Positions 43,687-53,108 of a stretch of 64,000 nt of DNA are shown here, one piece after another; the stretch's first letter is position 1, and each line of letters starts with the position of its first letter. The stretch is from Blautia sp. Marseille-P3087. GTDB lineage: Bacteria; Bacillota; Clostridia; Lachnospirales; Lachnospiraceae. The notes under the pieces were generated by a model. That model saw only the letters and a program-made list of their open reading frames with translations. It was not told the origin of the DNA and did not search any database. A program made the translations under genes and the position numbers. Location: contig NZ_LT635539.1 of the NCBI RefSeq assembly GCF_900120195.1, forward strand, positions 2,389,441 through 2,453,440, written 5' to 3'.

Positions 43687-44856
43687 ATGACAGACAATCA
43701 GGATTTACTGGCAATGACACATGTGGGTGAAGATCCGCATAAATACATGAAATCAGTTACACCACCGATTTTCATGAACTCACTTCATGTATTCGACACA
43801 GTGAAAGACTATTTTGATGTAGATATTTTTAATGATGAATTTTACTATGGAAGAGCATCCAACCCGACTGTTGCAATTCTTGAGAAAAAGATCGCAGCAC
43901 TGGAGCACGGTTCAAGAGCAGTTGTATTTTCTGCAGGAATGGCAGCATGCGCAGCGGCAATCTTAAGAGTCTGCACAGCAGGAAGCAATGTAATCTGCAT
44001 TAAAGAAAGCTATGGCCCGGTACAGCATCTTCTTGATGAGTTCCTTGGACCGAAATACAATGTTTCTGTTACATATGTAGACGGAAGAACAGTCAAAGAA
44101 TTTGAAGATGCGATCCGTCCGGAAACAAAGATGATCATTCTTGAGAGCCCTACAACCCTCTTATTCAATGTTGTAGATCTGGAAGGTGTTGCAAAACTCG
44201 CAAAAGAACACGGCATTAAAACTTACATCGACAACACATATTCCACACCGCTTTTCCAGAAGCCACTGGATATGGGAATCGACATTGTTATGCATACAAT
44301 GACAAAATACATCGGCGGACACAGCGACCTGGTAGGTGGAGTACTTGTTTCCAAAGATGAACAGCTGATGCGTGACCTTATGGTTCAGAGAGACTGGTTC
44401 GGCGGTGTTATGGGACCTATGGAAGCATGGCTTGCAATCCGTGGACTCCGTACACTTGATGTACGTATGCAGAGACATTATGAGACAGCAATGGAAGTTG
44501 CAAAATTCCTTGAAAAACAGCCAAAAGTAAAACGTGTATTCTTTACAGGACTTCCGTCTCACCCACAGTATGAACTTGCGAGAAAACAGCAGAAGGGTGA
44601 ATGTGGTCTGATGAGCCTTGAAATCGACGGAACACTTGAAGAGACAGAGACCTTTGTAAACAGTCTGAAACTCTTTGAAAAAGGATGCTCATGGGGCGGA
44701 TTCGAGAGCCTTGCAATCGCTTATACGTACAACTGGACAGACGAGCAGTGTGCATTCCTGAATGTATCACGTAATATCGTCAGAATCCACTGTGGACTTG
44801 AAGGAACAGAAAACCTGATCGCAGATCTGAAACAGGCGCTTGACAAAATTTCATAA
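43687..44856 (+). CDS. Cys/Met metabolism PLP-dependent enzyme (gamma-lyase/synthase family)
   Basis: 389 residues. The PLP-binding lysine is Lys207 in HTMTKYIGGHSD, and YGRASNPT and FSAGMAA are family signatures. Members include cystathionine gamma-synthase, cystathionine lyases, methionine gamma-lyase and O-acetylhomoserine sulfhydrylase, which cannot be told apart here. Pairing with an exchanger gene and a FadR-type regulator favours a catabolic lyase. The start at 43687 has AAAGGAAAG upstream; a TTG at 43621 lies in the operator. The NhaC-type gene follows 12 bases on. Confidence 0.88.
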   Translation: MTDNQDLLAMTHVGEDPHKYMKSVTPPIFMNSLHVFDTVKDYFDVDIFNDEFYYGRASNPTVAILEKKIAALEHGSRAVVFSAGMAACAAAILRVCTAGSNVICIKESYGPVQHLLDEFLGPKYNVSVTYVDGRTVKEFEDAIRPETKMIILESPTTLLFNVVDLEGVAKLAKEHGIKTYIDNTYSTPLFQKPLDMGIDIVMHTMTKYIGGHSDLVGGVLVSKDEQLMRDLMVQRDWFGGVMGPMEAWLAIRGLRTLDVRMQRHYETAMEVAKFLEKQPKVKRVFFTGLPSHPQYELARKQQKGECGLMSLEIDGTLEETETFVNSLKLFEKGCSWGGFESLAIAYTYNWTDEQCAFLNVSRNIVRIHCGLEGTENLIADLKQALDKIS

Positions 44857-44868
44857 AGGAGAACTTTC

Positions 44869-46350
44869 ATGGAAGCAAAGAAGAAAGAAATCAGGAAACC
44901 AACGCTTTTTACGGCAGTACTGCCATTGATTTTTATGTTTGTTGTCCTCTTTACGGGACTGGTAATTTACAGCATTGATATCAAGATCCTTCTGATCATC
45001 TGTGCAGCATTTACAATCTGTGTGTGCATGTATCAGGGACACACATGGAAAGATATTGAAGATGAGATTGTTGCGAAACTTGCAAAAGCTTTCCCGGCGA
45101 TCATGATCCTGATCTGCGTAGGTCTTATGATCGGCGCATGGGTAGTAAGCGGAACAATTCCGTTCCTTGTATATATCGGACTTCAGATCATCAGCCCTAA
45201 ATATATTATCATCACTTCCTTCCTCGTTACTGTAATCCTTTCTGTAAGTACAGGTACTTCCTGGGGAGCAGCAGGTACAGTAGGAGCCGCTCTTATCAGT
45301 GTGGCAGCAGGTATGGGAGCACCGCTTCCGGCAGTTGCAGGTGCGATCGTAGCAGGTGCATACTTCGGAGATAAAATGTCACCACTTTCTGACAGTACAA
45401 ATATGTCTGCCATTGCAACAGAGACAAACCTGTATCAGCATATCGGACATATGTTTTATACAACCGTTCCTGGATTTATCGTAAGCTGTATTGTTTATCT
45501 GGTCGCAGGAGCACATTTTGCAAGTGATTCACAGGTTGGACAGGTAGATGAGATCATCAATACTCTTGGTAAACTTTTCAATCTTTCCATGCCGACAGGA
45601 CTGCTTCTTCTGATTCCATGCGTGATCGTAATCGCAGGATCACTTATGAAAAAACCTACAATTCCGGTTATGATCATTTCTTCAGCAGTTGCAGTAGTAA
45701 TTGCCATGGCAATTCAGGGATTCTCTTTCTCAGACTGCGCAGCAAGTATGGTAAGCGGGTTCAAGATGGAAATGCTTCACACATCTGTAGATCTTGAAAA
45801 TATTGTTGAGCAGATACCGAACCTTCTTCAGAGAGGTGGTATGAGTTCCATGATGAACACCGCATTGATGGCATTCTGTGGTTTCTCCTTCATCGGCGCA
45901 CTTACCGTATGCGGAAGTATGGAACTGATTCTGGAACGTATCATGAAACATATTCATGGTACCGGCCAGCTGATCACACTGACTGTTGCTCTTGGCGTAG
46001 TTATGATTACAGTAATCGGAGAAGCTACCGTAACATTCCTTATGATCGGTGGTATGTTCCGTCCGGAATACATCAAACGCGGACTTGAGTCCAAAAACCT
46101 TTCCAGATCTTTGGAAGACAGCATTACAGTCGTAGAGCCGCTGGTACCGTGGTCACTGGCAGGTGTATATATGACATCTGTACTTGGTGTACCGACTGTT
46201 CAGTATGCTCCGTGGGCAGTTCTCTGCTACACAGGTGTATTCTTTGCAATCCTCTGGGGATTCACAGGATTCGGAATCAAAAAGATCACAAAAGATTCTC
46301 CGGCATACGAAGAGTATCTTCAGTTATCCGGAAAATCAGCAGAGGAATAA
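44869..46350 (+). CDS. NhaC-family Na+/H+ antiporter or metabolite exchanger
   Basis: 493 residues with about twelve membrane helices. GAYFGDKMSPLSDSTNMSA near residues 160-180 is the NhaC family signature, and an STGTSWGAAGT segment precedes it. Family members exchange sodium for protons, or in MleN-like proteins malate for lactate. Cotranscription with a Cys/Met-type PLP enzyme suggests exchange of an amino acid or its breakdown product; this is inference. GGAGAA precedes the ATG. Confidence 0.85.
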   Translation: MEAKKKEIRKPTLFTAVLPLIFMFVVLFTGLVIYSIDIKILLIICAAFTICVCMYQGHTWKDIEDEIVAKLAKAFPAIMILICVGLMIGAWVVSGTIPFLVYIGLQIISPKYIIITSFLVTVILSVSTGTSWGAAGTVGAALISVAAGMGAPLPAVAGAIVAGAYFGDKMSPLSDSTNMSAIATETNLYQHIGHMFYTTVPGFIVSCIVYLVAGAHFASDSQVGQVDEIINTLGKLFNLSMPTGLLLLIPCVIVIAGSLMKKPTIPVMIISSAVAVVIAMAIQGFSFSDCAASMVSGFKMEMLHTSVDLENIVEQIPNLLQRGGMSSMMNTALMAFCGFSFIGALTVCGSMELILERIMKHIHGTGQLITLTVALGVVMITVIGEATVTFLMIGGMFRPEYIKRGLESKNLSRSLEDSITVVEPLVPWSLAGVYMTSVLGVPTVQYAPWAVLCYTGVFFAILWGFTGFGIKKITKDSPAYEEYLQLSGKSAEE

Positions 46351-46375
46351 TACCGGTTTAATCGGGGAGCCTCTA

Positions 46376-46404
46376 TTGACGTTTCTATAAGATTTCCTTA
46401 TAAT
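46376..46404 (+). promoter_or_regulatory. promoter of the gntR-type gene
   Basis: TTGACG (46376-46381) and TATAAT (46399-46404) have a 17-base spacer. The promoter overlaps the region just before the NhaC-gene terminator. Confidence 0.8.
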
Positions 46405-46405
46405 T

Positions 46406-46444
46406 AAAAGGATTCAGTGTCCATCAGGGATATTGAGTCCTTTT
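46406..46444. terminator. hairpin after the antiporter gene, overlapping the gntR-type start point
   Basis: AAAAGGATTCA (46406-46416) pairs with TGAGTCCTTTT (46434-46444) with one mismatch. Both flanks are T-rich on the exiting strand. Confidence 0.65.
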
Positions 46445-46465
46445 ATTTGGTGTCAAAGTATGCGA

Positions 46466-46490
46466 GAGAAGCTGCCACTGGCAGCTTCTC
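46466..46490. repeat. 25-base perfect palindrome in the gntR-type leader
   Basis: GAGAAGCTGCCA and TGGCAGCTTCTC are perfect inverted arms separated by one base. No T-tract follows. As RNA it cannot close a one-base loop fully, so it may be an operator or a hairpin with a smaller stem. It lies 53 bases before the coding start. Confidence 0.7.
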
Positions 46491-46542
46491 TGTATCGTGG
46501 ATTCTGCAGAGAGCAGAAATTTATAGAAATTGAGGAAACTTT

Positions 46543-47262
46543 ATGAATAATGAAACAAATACTTCTTCGGATCAGGGAAACAGAATCTCGATGAAGCCGA
46601 TCGAGAAAAAATCTCTGTATCTGAAAATCTCGGATTCGATTTATCGTTATATTCAGATGAATAATCTGCAGCCGGGAGATAAACTTCCATCCGAGCGTGA
46701 TATGTCCTCTATGCTTCAGACAAGCAGAAATTCAGTACGTGAAGCTCTGCGTATACTGGAAGACAGGGGGCTGATATATGTAAAGACCGGAAGCGGTGTG
46801 TTTATTAATAATCCATATGGAGAGAATAATTCTCTGACGATTCAGCTTACGAACTGTTCGTTGACGGAGATGGAGGAGCTTCAGAGTGCGCTTGATCACG
46901 AAGCAGTAAAAAATGCGATGGAGAGAGGCACGATTCAGGAAAAAGACCAGCTGCTAGCTACAGCAACAGAGATGGTTCGCCTGGCTTCTGATAATCTTTA
47001 CAGCCATGTGCTGGACCGCAGTTTTCATGACAGCCTGTACAAGATCGGTCGAAATAATGCGATTGAGCAGATGATCAACAAGATTCGTTCATATCGTTTT
47101 ATTCAGCAGGAAGATTCCCAGAATGGAAATGACTCTATCTGGCTGGCTACGATTCCGCAGCATCTGGCGCTGGCGCAGGCTCTTAAAGACTGTAAGCTGG
47201 CAGCCGCGATTCAGGCGATCGATGAGATCAATGAGTATGGATTCAAAATTGCAAGAAAGTAA
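46543..47262 (+). CDS. GntR-family regulator, FadR subfamily
   Basis: 239 residues. The winged helix-turn-helix (PGDKLPSERDMSSMLQTSR, then NSVREALRILEDRGLI) occupies ~45-100, followed by the all-helical FCD ligand domain with its histidines (DHEAVK, RSFHDSLY, QHLALAQAL). Such regulators sense small carboxylates and repress nearby catabolic genes. The operator ATTGGTTCAACCAAT at the PLP enzyme promoter fits its subfamily. TTGAGGAAAC precedes the ATG. Confidence 0.9.
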   Translation: MNNETNTSSDQGNRISMKPIEKKSLYLKISDSIYRYIQMNNLQPGDKLPSERDMSSMLQTSRNSVREALRILEDRGLIYVKTGSGVFINNPYGENNSLTIQLTNCSLTEMEELQSALDHEAVKNAMERGTIQEKDQLLATATEMVRLASDNLYSHVLDRSFHDSLYKIGRNNAIEQMINKIRSYRFIQQEDSQNGNDSIWLATIPQHLALAQALKDCKLAAAIQAIDEINEYGFKIARK

Positions 47263-47337
47263 GATACAGTTTTTGAAGTTTATTTGTAACTATTTCAATA
47301 AAATAAAATCAGGGAACGGAAAGAGGCAGGAGAAACC

Positions 47338-47769
47338 ATGTCGGCAGATGGACAGAGCATCAAAGAACTTCACAGAGGTATCATTGAGGGCAAAACACAG
47401 GAAGAGCTTGACGTTCTTTTATGGGATGCAGTTCTGACATATCAGGATCAGACGCTGCATACTTTATCCGGTCTGGAATTTTCCTACACAGTAAAACATA
47501 AGAAAAATGGCGAATACAGTGGGGAACTTCTTATTTCCCGCAAGGAAACCAGCAAGACACTGACAAGAAGCTCTGTATTGCTGGCTTTTCATAAAGTTCT
47601 GGAAGCAACAGAAGTAACTGCGGAAGGTGATGAGGCATCCTTTCAGCCACCGGCATACCGCGGTCCGAAGGCAATCGGACAGATTTTTGGGATTTCTTAT
47701 ATTTTCAGTCTGTTTCTGGCATTTGGTCTGATTCGTCTACAGGGGAATGGTCGGGGAAGAAAAGCATGA
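47338..47769 (+). CDS. conserved hypothetical protein with one C-terminal membrane helix
   Basis: 143 residues. A soluble region of about 110 residues (IKELHRGIIEGKTQEELDVL, then SGELLISRKETSKTLTRSS) precedes one hydrophobic helix (IFGISYIFSLFLAFGLIRLQ) and a short basic tail. CAGGAG lies before the ATG. It sits directly before the fatty-acid operon promoter, where streptococci carry fabT, but has no DNA-binding domain. Family unknown. Confidence 0.65.
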   Translation: MSADGQSIKELHRGIIEGKTQEELDVLLWDAVLTYQDQTLHTLSGLEFSYTVKHKKNGEYSGELLISRKETSKTLTRSSVLLAFHKVLEATEVTAEGDEASFQPPAYRGPKAIGQIFGISYIFSLFLAFGLIRLQGNGRGRKA

Positions 47770-47792
47770 ATAAAAAAGTGTTGATTTTTTTC

Positions 47793-47833
47793 TTGACATT
47801 CTCTTTTTTTAGATATATACTTTGATAATCAAA
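47793..47833 (+). promoter_or_regulatory. fatty-acid operon promoter with FabT-like operator
   Basis: TTGACA (47793-47798), 17 bases, TATACT (47816-47821). The dyad TTTGATAATCAAA (47821-47833) begins on the last base of the -10 box and covers the start point. It has the TTTGA...TCAAA form of the MarR-family FabT site of lactic streptococci. No FabT gene lies in the window. Confidence 0.82.
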
Positions 47834-47878
47834 ATATTCTAAAACCAAAACAAATAAGAATATGAGGAAACAACAATT

Positions 47879-48880
47879 ATGAATAAAGAACAGACCATAA
47901 CCGGTGTCATCCGGGGAACGGGAGCCTGTGTACCGGAGCGTATTCTGGATAATAAAGAAATTGCAGGCTTTGTAGACACCAGCGATGAGTGGATCCGGGA
48001 AAGGACGGGCGTGAGAAGGCGGCGCATCGCAGAAAAAGAAACGACAGTTTCGATGGCATGCGAGGCGGGACGCCAGGCAGTTGAAGAAGCCGGAATTTCA
48101 CCGGGTGAGATCGACATGATCCTTGTTGCAACAGGTTCACCGGATCAGATTTTTCCGTGCACTGCCTGTCGGGTGCAGGAAGCACTTGGAGCGGATGGAG
48201 CGGTCGGATTTGATCTTAATGCCGCTTGCAGCGGATTTCTTTTTGCTTACAATACTGCACAGGCATACATTGCATCTGGTATTTACCGAACCGTGCTTGT
48301 AATCGGAAGTGAGAGCATTTCGAGGTTGGTTGACTGGACAGACCGCGGTACCTGCATTTTGTTTGGAGACGGAGCCGGAGCGGTTCTGATTCAGGCAGCA
48401 GAGGGAAAAACTTACCGTCCGGCGGCACACTCGGATGGAAGTGGCGGTGCAGCACTTACGGGTCCGGGTGTCAGAAACAGGATCCGCAGTATTGATAAAG
48501 ATGGCAGAGAAGCAAAAACAGAATACATTACCATGAATGGCAAGGATGTCTTTCAGTTTGCAGTCCGCAAAGTTCCACAGGTGATACAGGAAGTTTTAAA
48601 AGAAAATGAACTTTCTGTGGAGGATATTGACTGGTTTGTTCTTCATCAGGCGAATGCAAGGATTGTGGATGCAGTTGCAAGACGGCTTCATATAGGAATG
48701 GAGAAATTTCCGATGAATCTTCAGGATTACGGAAATACCTCATCTGCCAGCATTCCGATTCTTTTGCATGAACTGAACCGAAATGGTGTCCTGAAAAAGG
48801 GACAGAAACTTGTTCTGGCAGGTTTTGGAGCAGGCCTTTCGTGGGGAGCCAGTATTCTGGAGTGGGATATCAAGGGCTGA
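47879..48880 (+). CDS. fabH: 3-oxoacyl-ACP synthase III
   Basis: 333 residues. The catalytic triad is Cys117 (NAACSGF), His256 (HQANAR) and Asn286 (GNTSSAS). FabH condenses acetyl-CoA (or a branched primer) with malonyl-ACP to start each chain. The length is normal. GAGGAAAC lies before the ATG. It is the first gene of a ten-gene same-strand operon whose order matches the Streptococcus pneumoniae cluster. Confidence 0.95.
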   Translation: MNKEQTITGVIRGTGACVPERILDNKEIAGFVDTSDEWIRERTGVRRRRIAEKETTVSMACEAGRQAVEEAGISPGEIDMILVATGSPDQIFPCTACRVQEALGADGAVGFDLNAACSGFLFAYNTAQAYIASGIYRTVLVIGSESISRLVDWTDRGTCILFGDGAGAVLIQAAEGKTYRPAAHSDGSGGAALTGPGVRNRIRSIDKDGREAKTEYITMNGKDVFQFAVRKVPQVIQEVLKENELSVEDIDWFVLHQANARIVDAVARRLHIGMEKFPMNLQDYGNTSSASIPILLHELNRNGVLKKGQKLVLAGFGAGLSWGASILEWDIKG

Positions 48881-48888
48881 AAATTTCA

Positions 48889-48929
48889 AATATAAAAGCA
48901 GATATCCTCAATATAAAAGTAGATATTCT
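48889..48929 (+). repeat. 21-base direct duplication between fabH and acpP
   Basis: AATATAAAAGCAGATATCCT (48889-48908) and AATATAAAAGTAGATATTCT (48910-48929) differ at two positions. Confidence 0.6.
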
Positions 48930-48967
48930 AAAATAAAAAATGAATTGTAAAAAAGGAGAAAACGAAA

Positions 48968-49195
48968 ATGTTAGAAAGAATTATTGAACTTACAGCAGAA
49001 ACTTTAGGAGCAAATGCAGCAGAGATCACAGCAGAGACCTCTTTCATGGATGATCTTCATGCAGACTCTCTTGATCTCTTTGAACTGGCAATGGCACTCG
49101 AGGAAGAATTCTCTGTAGAGATTCCGAGTGAAGACCTTGAAAAGATTACAACTGTAGCAGATGCAATGAATTACCTGACAGAGCATCAGGCATAA
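48968..49195 (+). CDS. acpP: acyl carrier protein
   Basis: 75 residues, acidic. Ser34 in HADSLDLFEL is the 4'-phosphopantetheine attachment site. It carries the growing acyl chain for all enzymes of the operon. AAAAAGGAG precedes the ATG. The 88-base gap from fabH holds a short direct duplication. Confidence 0.95.
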   Translation: MLERIIELTAETLGANAAEITAETSFMDDLHADSLDLFELAMALEEEFSVEIPSEDLEKITTVADAMNYLTEHQA

Positions 49196-49221
49196 GAGCT
49201 GCAGATTAAGAGGATTTTATT

Positions 49222-50160
49222 ATGAAGACAGAAATCACAGAATTATTGGGAATTGAATATCCGGTGATTCAGGGCGGTATGGCATGGGTGGCAGAATGTC
49301 ATCTGGCAGCAGCCGTATCCAATGCAGGCGGTCTTGGACTGATCGCAGCAGGCGGAGCACCGGCAGAATGGGTAAGAGAGCAGATCCGGGAAACAAAAAA
49401 ACTGACCGATAAACCGTTTGGTGTCAATATTATGCTGATGAATCCGGAATCAGAAAAAGTCGCGAAGGTAATTGTGGAAGAAGGCGTGAAAGTCGTGACC
49501 ACAGGAGCCGGAAGCCCGGAAAAATACATGGCAGACTGGAAAGCAGCCGGAGTTAAAGTGATTCCGGTCGTAGCATCTGTAGCACTTGCAAAACGTATGG
49601 AACGCTGTGGCGCAGATGCAGTCGTTGCGGAAGGATGCGAAGCAGGCGGACATATCGGAGAACTTACTACGATGGTGCTGGTTCCGCAGGTCGCAGATGC
49701 AGTGAACATTCCGGTGATTGCCGCCGGCGGCATTGCAGACGGCAGAGGAATGGCGGCGGCATTTATGCTTGGCGCAAAAGGAATCCAGATGGGAACTGTT
49801 TTTGCTGCATCCAAAGAATCTGTGATTCATGAAAACTATAAAAACAGCATTCTTAAAGCAAAAGATATCGACAGCCGTGTTACAGGAAGAAGTACCGGTC
49901 ATCCGATCCGTGTTCTGCGTAATGATATGGCGCGTAAATATCTGGAACTGGAAAAATCCGGAGCACCGTTTGAAGAACTGGAACAGCTTACCCTGGGAAG
50001 CTTAAGAAAAGCAGTTCAGGAAGGTGATACAAAGAACGGAAGTCTGATGGCAGGACAGATAGCAGGAATGATCAAAGAGGAACGCACCTGTGCAGACATT
50101 ATCAGCTCGACAGTATCAGAAGCCTGCAAACTGATGAATGGAGTAAGTGCAAATGAGTAA
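49222..50160 (+). CDS. fabK: enoyl-ACP reductase II (FMN-dependent)
   Basis: 312 residues. The 2-nitropropane dioxygenase-like TIM barrel is clear: YPVIQGGMAWVAE at the start, then GAGSPEKY, EGCEAGGHIGE and AAGGIADGRGMAAA, which bind FMN. FabK reduces trans-2-enoyl-ACP with NAD(P)H and replaces FabI; no fabI is present. FabK enzymes are naturally triclosan-resistant. The stop overlaps the fabD start. Confidence 0.95.
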   Translation: MKTEITELLGIEYPVIQGGMAWVAECHLAAAVSNAGGLGLIAAGGAPAEWVREQIRETKKLTDKPFGVNIMLMNPESEKVAKVIVEEGVKVVTTGAGSPEKYMADWKAAGVKVIPVVASVALAKRMERCGADAVVAEGCEAGGHIGELTTMVLVPQVADAVNIPVIAAGGIADGRGMAAAFMLGAKGIQMGTVFAASKESVIHENYKNSILKAKDIDSRVTGRSTGHPIRVLRNDMARKYLELEKSGAPFEELEQLTLGSLRKAVQEGDTKNGSLMAGQIAGMIKEERTCADIISSTVSEACKLMNGVSANE

Positions 50161-51079
50161 GATTGCTTTTATTTATCCGGGACAGGGGGCACAGGCTGTT
50201 GGAATGGGCGCAGATTTTTATGAAAAAAGCCCTTTATCAAAAGCTGTATTTGATCAGGCATCCGAAGTGGTTTCACTGGATCTGAAGAAACTCTGTTTCG
50301 AAGAAAATGATCTTCTGAACAAAACAGAATATACACAGGTGGCAATGGTAACTGCCTGTCTTGCGATGACAAGAGCTGTAGAAGCCATGGGACTTCATGC
50401 TGATATGACGGCCGGTTTAAGTCTTGGTGAGTACTGCGCAATTGCGGTGGCAGGCGGGATGTGTGATCTGGATGCGATCCGTACGGTGCGTGCAAGAGGA
50501 ATTTTTATGGAACATGCAGCACCGGAAGGAACAGGAGCAATGTCCGCGGTACTCGGCCTTGACGCAGGCGTGATCGAGGATGTTTTAAGAGACAGAGAGG
50601 GCGTATCCATTGCGAATTATAACTGTCCGGGTCAGATTGTGATCACCGGAGAGGCGAAGGCAGTTGACGAAGCAGGAAATGCGCTTAAGGAAGCAGGTGC
50701 AAGAAGAGTACTTCCGCTTAAAGTCAGTGGGCCTTTTCATTCACCGATGATGCAGCCGGCAGGAGAAGAACTGGCGAAGGTTTTTGCCGGAGTCAGCATG
50801 AACCCATTGAAGTTGCCATATGTGGCAAATATCAATGCGGAAGTTGTCACGGACTGCGGAAAAATTGAAGGACTTCTGGTAGCGCAGGTTAGCGGTTCTG
50901 TTCGCTGGCAGCAGAGTGTGGAGACCATGATCCGCGAAGGTGTAGATACTTTTGTGGAGATTGGACCGGGCAAAACACTGACCGGATTCCTTCGAAAAAT
51001 TGATAAAAATGTAAAAGCTTATCACATCGGAAGCTGGGAAGAAGCTGTTTCGGTGTGCGAGGAACTGAAACAGAAATAG
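50153..51079 (+). CDS. fabD: malonyl-CoA:ACP transacylase
   Basis: 308 residues. Ser90 in GLSLGEY is the acyl-enzyme nucleophile and the His of GPFHSPMM near 197 is its partner. FabD loads malonyl groups onto ACP. The ATG at 50153 is chosen over a GTG at 50147 because GGAG lies nine bases before it. It overlaps fabK by eight bases. Confidence 0.95.
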   Translation: MSKIAFIYPGQGAQAVGMGADFYEKSPLSKAVFDQASEVVSLDLKKLCFEENDLLNKTEYTQVAMVTACLAMTRAVEAMGLHADMTAGLSLGEYCAIAVAGGMCDLDAIRTVRARGIFMEHAAPEGTGAMSAVLGLDAGVIEDVLRDREGVSIANYNCPGQIVITGEAKAVDEAGNALKEAGARRVLPLKVSGPFHSPMMQPAGEELAKVFAGVSMNPLKLPYVANINAEVVTDCGKIEGLLVAQVSGSVRWQQSVETMIREGVDTFVEIGPGKTLTGFLRKIDKNVKAYHIGSWEEAVSVCEELKQK

Positions 51080-51114
51080 ACAGATATAGCCAGATGCCGA
51101 GAGGAGAGAAATAA

Positions 51115-51864
51115 GTGGCAGAGCAGAATAAAAAGAAAGTAGCTGTTGTGACCGGCGCATCCAGAGGAATCGGAAGAGCCATTGCCCTGGAACTTGCATC
51201 AAGAGGTGCAGCAGTTGTGATCAATTATAATGGTTCGGAAGAACGTGCAAAAGAAGTACAGAAAGAAATTGAGGAAAAAGGTGGCGAGGCAGAAATCAGA
51301 CAGTGGAATGTGGCTGATTTTGCGGCCTGTGAAAGAGCAGTAAAAGATATCGTAAAAACACATGGAAGTATCGACATTCTGGTAAACAATGCCGGAATCA
51401 CAAAAGACGGACTTCTGATGGGAATGTCAGAAGCAGATTTTGACAGTGTGATCGATGTCAACCTCAAGGGGACTTTCAATATGATGCGTTTTGTTTCTAG
51501 ACAGATGCTCCGCCAGCGCTGCGGTCGAATTATCAGTATGGCATCTGTAGTCGGAATTGCCGGAAATGCAGGACAGGCAAACTATGCGGCATCCAAAGCA
51601 GGAATCATCGGCATGACAAAAAGCGCGGCAAGAGAGCTTGCATCCCGTGGGGTTACAGTTAATGCAGTGGCACCGGGATTCATTGAGACAGAGATGACAG
51701 CAGTATTATCCGAAGAAGTAAAAAAAGCATCTGCCGCACAGATTCCGCTCGGCCATTTCGGAAAACCGGAAGACATTGCAAAAACAGTAGCTTTTCTGGC
51801 GTCAGATGATGCAGCATACATTACAGGACAGGTAATTCAGGTTGACGGAGGTATGGTCATATGA
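51115..51864 (+). CDS. fabG: 3-oxoacyl-ACP reductase
   Basis: 249 residues, with a GTG start behind GAGGAGAG. The SDR nucleotide motif TGASRGIG (13-20), NNAG, the catalytic Ser of SMASVVG, and YAASK (Tyr and Lys) are present. FabG reduces 3-oxoacyl-ACP with NADPH. The end overlaps fabF by four bases. Confidence 0.95.
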   Translation: MAEQNKKKVAVVTGASRGIGRAIALELASRGAAVVINYNGSEERAKEVQKEIEEKGGEAEIRQWNVADFAACERAVKDIVKTHGSIDILVNNAGITKDGLLMGMSEADFDSVIDVNLKGTFNMMRFVSRQMLRQRCGRIISMASVVGIAGNAGQANYAASKAGIIGMTKSAARELASRGVTVNAVAPGFIETEMTAVLSEEVKKASAAQIPLGHFGKPEDIAKTVAFLASDDAAYITGQVIQVDGGMVI

Positions 51865-53102
51865 GTAAGAGACGAGTAGTTGTCACCGGACTTGGTGCAG
51901 TCACTCCTATCGGGAATAATGTAAAAGATTTCTGGGCAGGTATCCGTGCCGGAAAGGTCGGTATCGGACCGATCACAAAGTTTGACACCACAGATTACAA
52001 AGTAAAAATTGCCGCAGAAGTAAAGGATTTTAATGCAAAAGACCATATGGATCCGAGATCGGCAAGACGTATGGATCCGTTCTGCCAGTATGCAGTAACA
52101 GCGGCAAAGGAAGCACTTGAAGATTCCGGTATTGATATGGAAAAAGAAGATTCTTTCCGTGTCGGCGTGATCGTCGGATCAGGAATCGGAAGCCTTCCGC
52201 AGGTTGAAAATAACTATGAAAAAATCATCACGAAGGGACCGGGAAAAGTTAATCCGCTGATGGTGCCGATGATGATCTCCAATATGGCAGCAGGAAATAT
52301 CTCCATTCAGTTTGGGCTTCGCGGCAAATGTACTGACGTTGTAACAGCCTGCGCTTCGGGAACACACAGTATCGGCGATGCGTTCCGTGCGATTCAGTAC
52401 GGGGATGCAGAGGTTATGCTGGCGGGAGGAACCGAAAGCTGTATCTGCCCAACCGGTGTAGCCGGGTTTACCGCACTTACCGCACTTACTAAAACAGAAG
52501 ATACCACAAGAGCGTCCATTCCGTTTGATAAAGACAGAAGTGGCTTTGTACTTGGGGAAGGTGCCGGAATCGTTGTTCTTGAAGAACTGGAACATGCAAA
52601 AGCAAGAGGTGCCAGAATTTATGCAGAACTGGTTGGTTATGGTGCAACAGCAGATGCATTTCATATCACATCCCCGGCAGAGGATGGGGCAGGAGCGGCC
52701 AGAGCAATGGAACTTGCCATGGAAGAAGCGGGTGTACAGCCATCCGAGGTTGAATATATCAATGCACATGGAACAAGTACCCATCACAATGACCTGTTTG
52801 AGACAAGAGCTATCCATAAGGCATTTGGTGATGCGGCAAAAAATCTGGTTGTAAATTCTACAAAATCCATGATCGGACATCTTCTTGGAGCAGCCGGTGG
52901 TGTGGAGTTTGTGACATGTGTTAAATCTCTGGAAGATGGTTTTATCCATCAGACAGTCGGAACAACGGAGCCGGATGAAGAGTGTGATCTGAATTATGCG
53001 ATCGGTGCACCGATTGACAAAGAAATCCGCTATGCAATGAGCAATTCACTCGGATTCGGCGGACACAATGCAACACTTCTTGTAAAGAAATATGAGGGTT
53101 GA
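51861..53102 (+). CDS. fabF: 3-oxoacyl-ACP synthase II
   Basis: 413 residues. Catalytic Cys164 (TACASGTHS), His303 (NAHGTST) and His340 (GHLLGAAGG) are intact. FabF elongates acyl-ACP by two carbons with malonyl-ACP; in clusters without fabB it does all elongation. It is coupled to fabG through an ATGA overlap, and accB starts six bases on. Confidence 0.95.
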   Translation: MSKRRVVVTGLGAVTPIGNNVKDFWAGIRAGKVGIGPITKFDTTDYKVKIAAEVKDFNAKDHMDPRSARRMDPFCQYAVTAAKEALEDSGIDMEKEDSFRVGVIVGSGIGSLPQVENNYEKIITKGPGKVNPLMVPMMISNMAAGNISIQFGLRGKCTDVVTACASGTHSIGDAFRAIQYGDAEVMLAGGTESCICPTGVAGFTALTALTKTEDTTRASIPFDKDRSGFVLGEGAGIVVLEELEHAKARGARIYAELVGYGATADAFHITSPAEDGAGAARAMELAMEEAGVQPSEVEYINAHGTSTHHNDLFETRAIHKAFGDAAKNLVVNSTKSMIGHLLGAAGGVEFVTCVKSLEDGFIHQTVGTTEPDEECDLNYAIGAPIDKEIRYAMSNSLGFGGHNATLLVKKYEG

Positions 53103-53108
53103 TAAATA

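Noticed and set aside
52179-52949. 256-codon minus-strand frame opposite fabF
   Set aside because: Antisense shadow with Cys-rich, non-protein-like composition.
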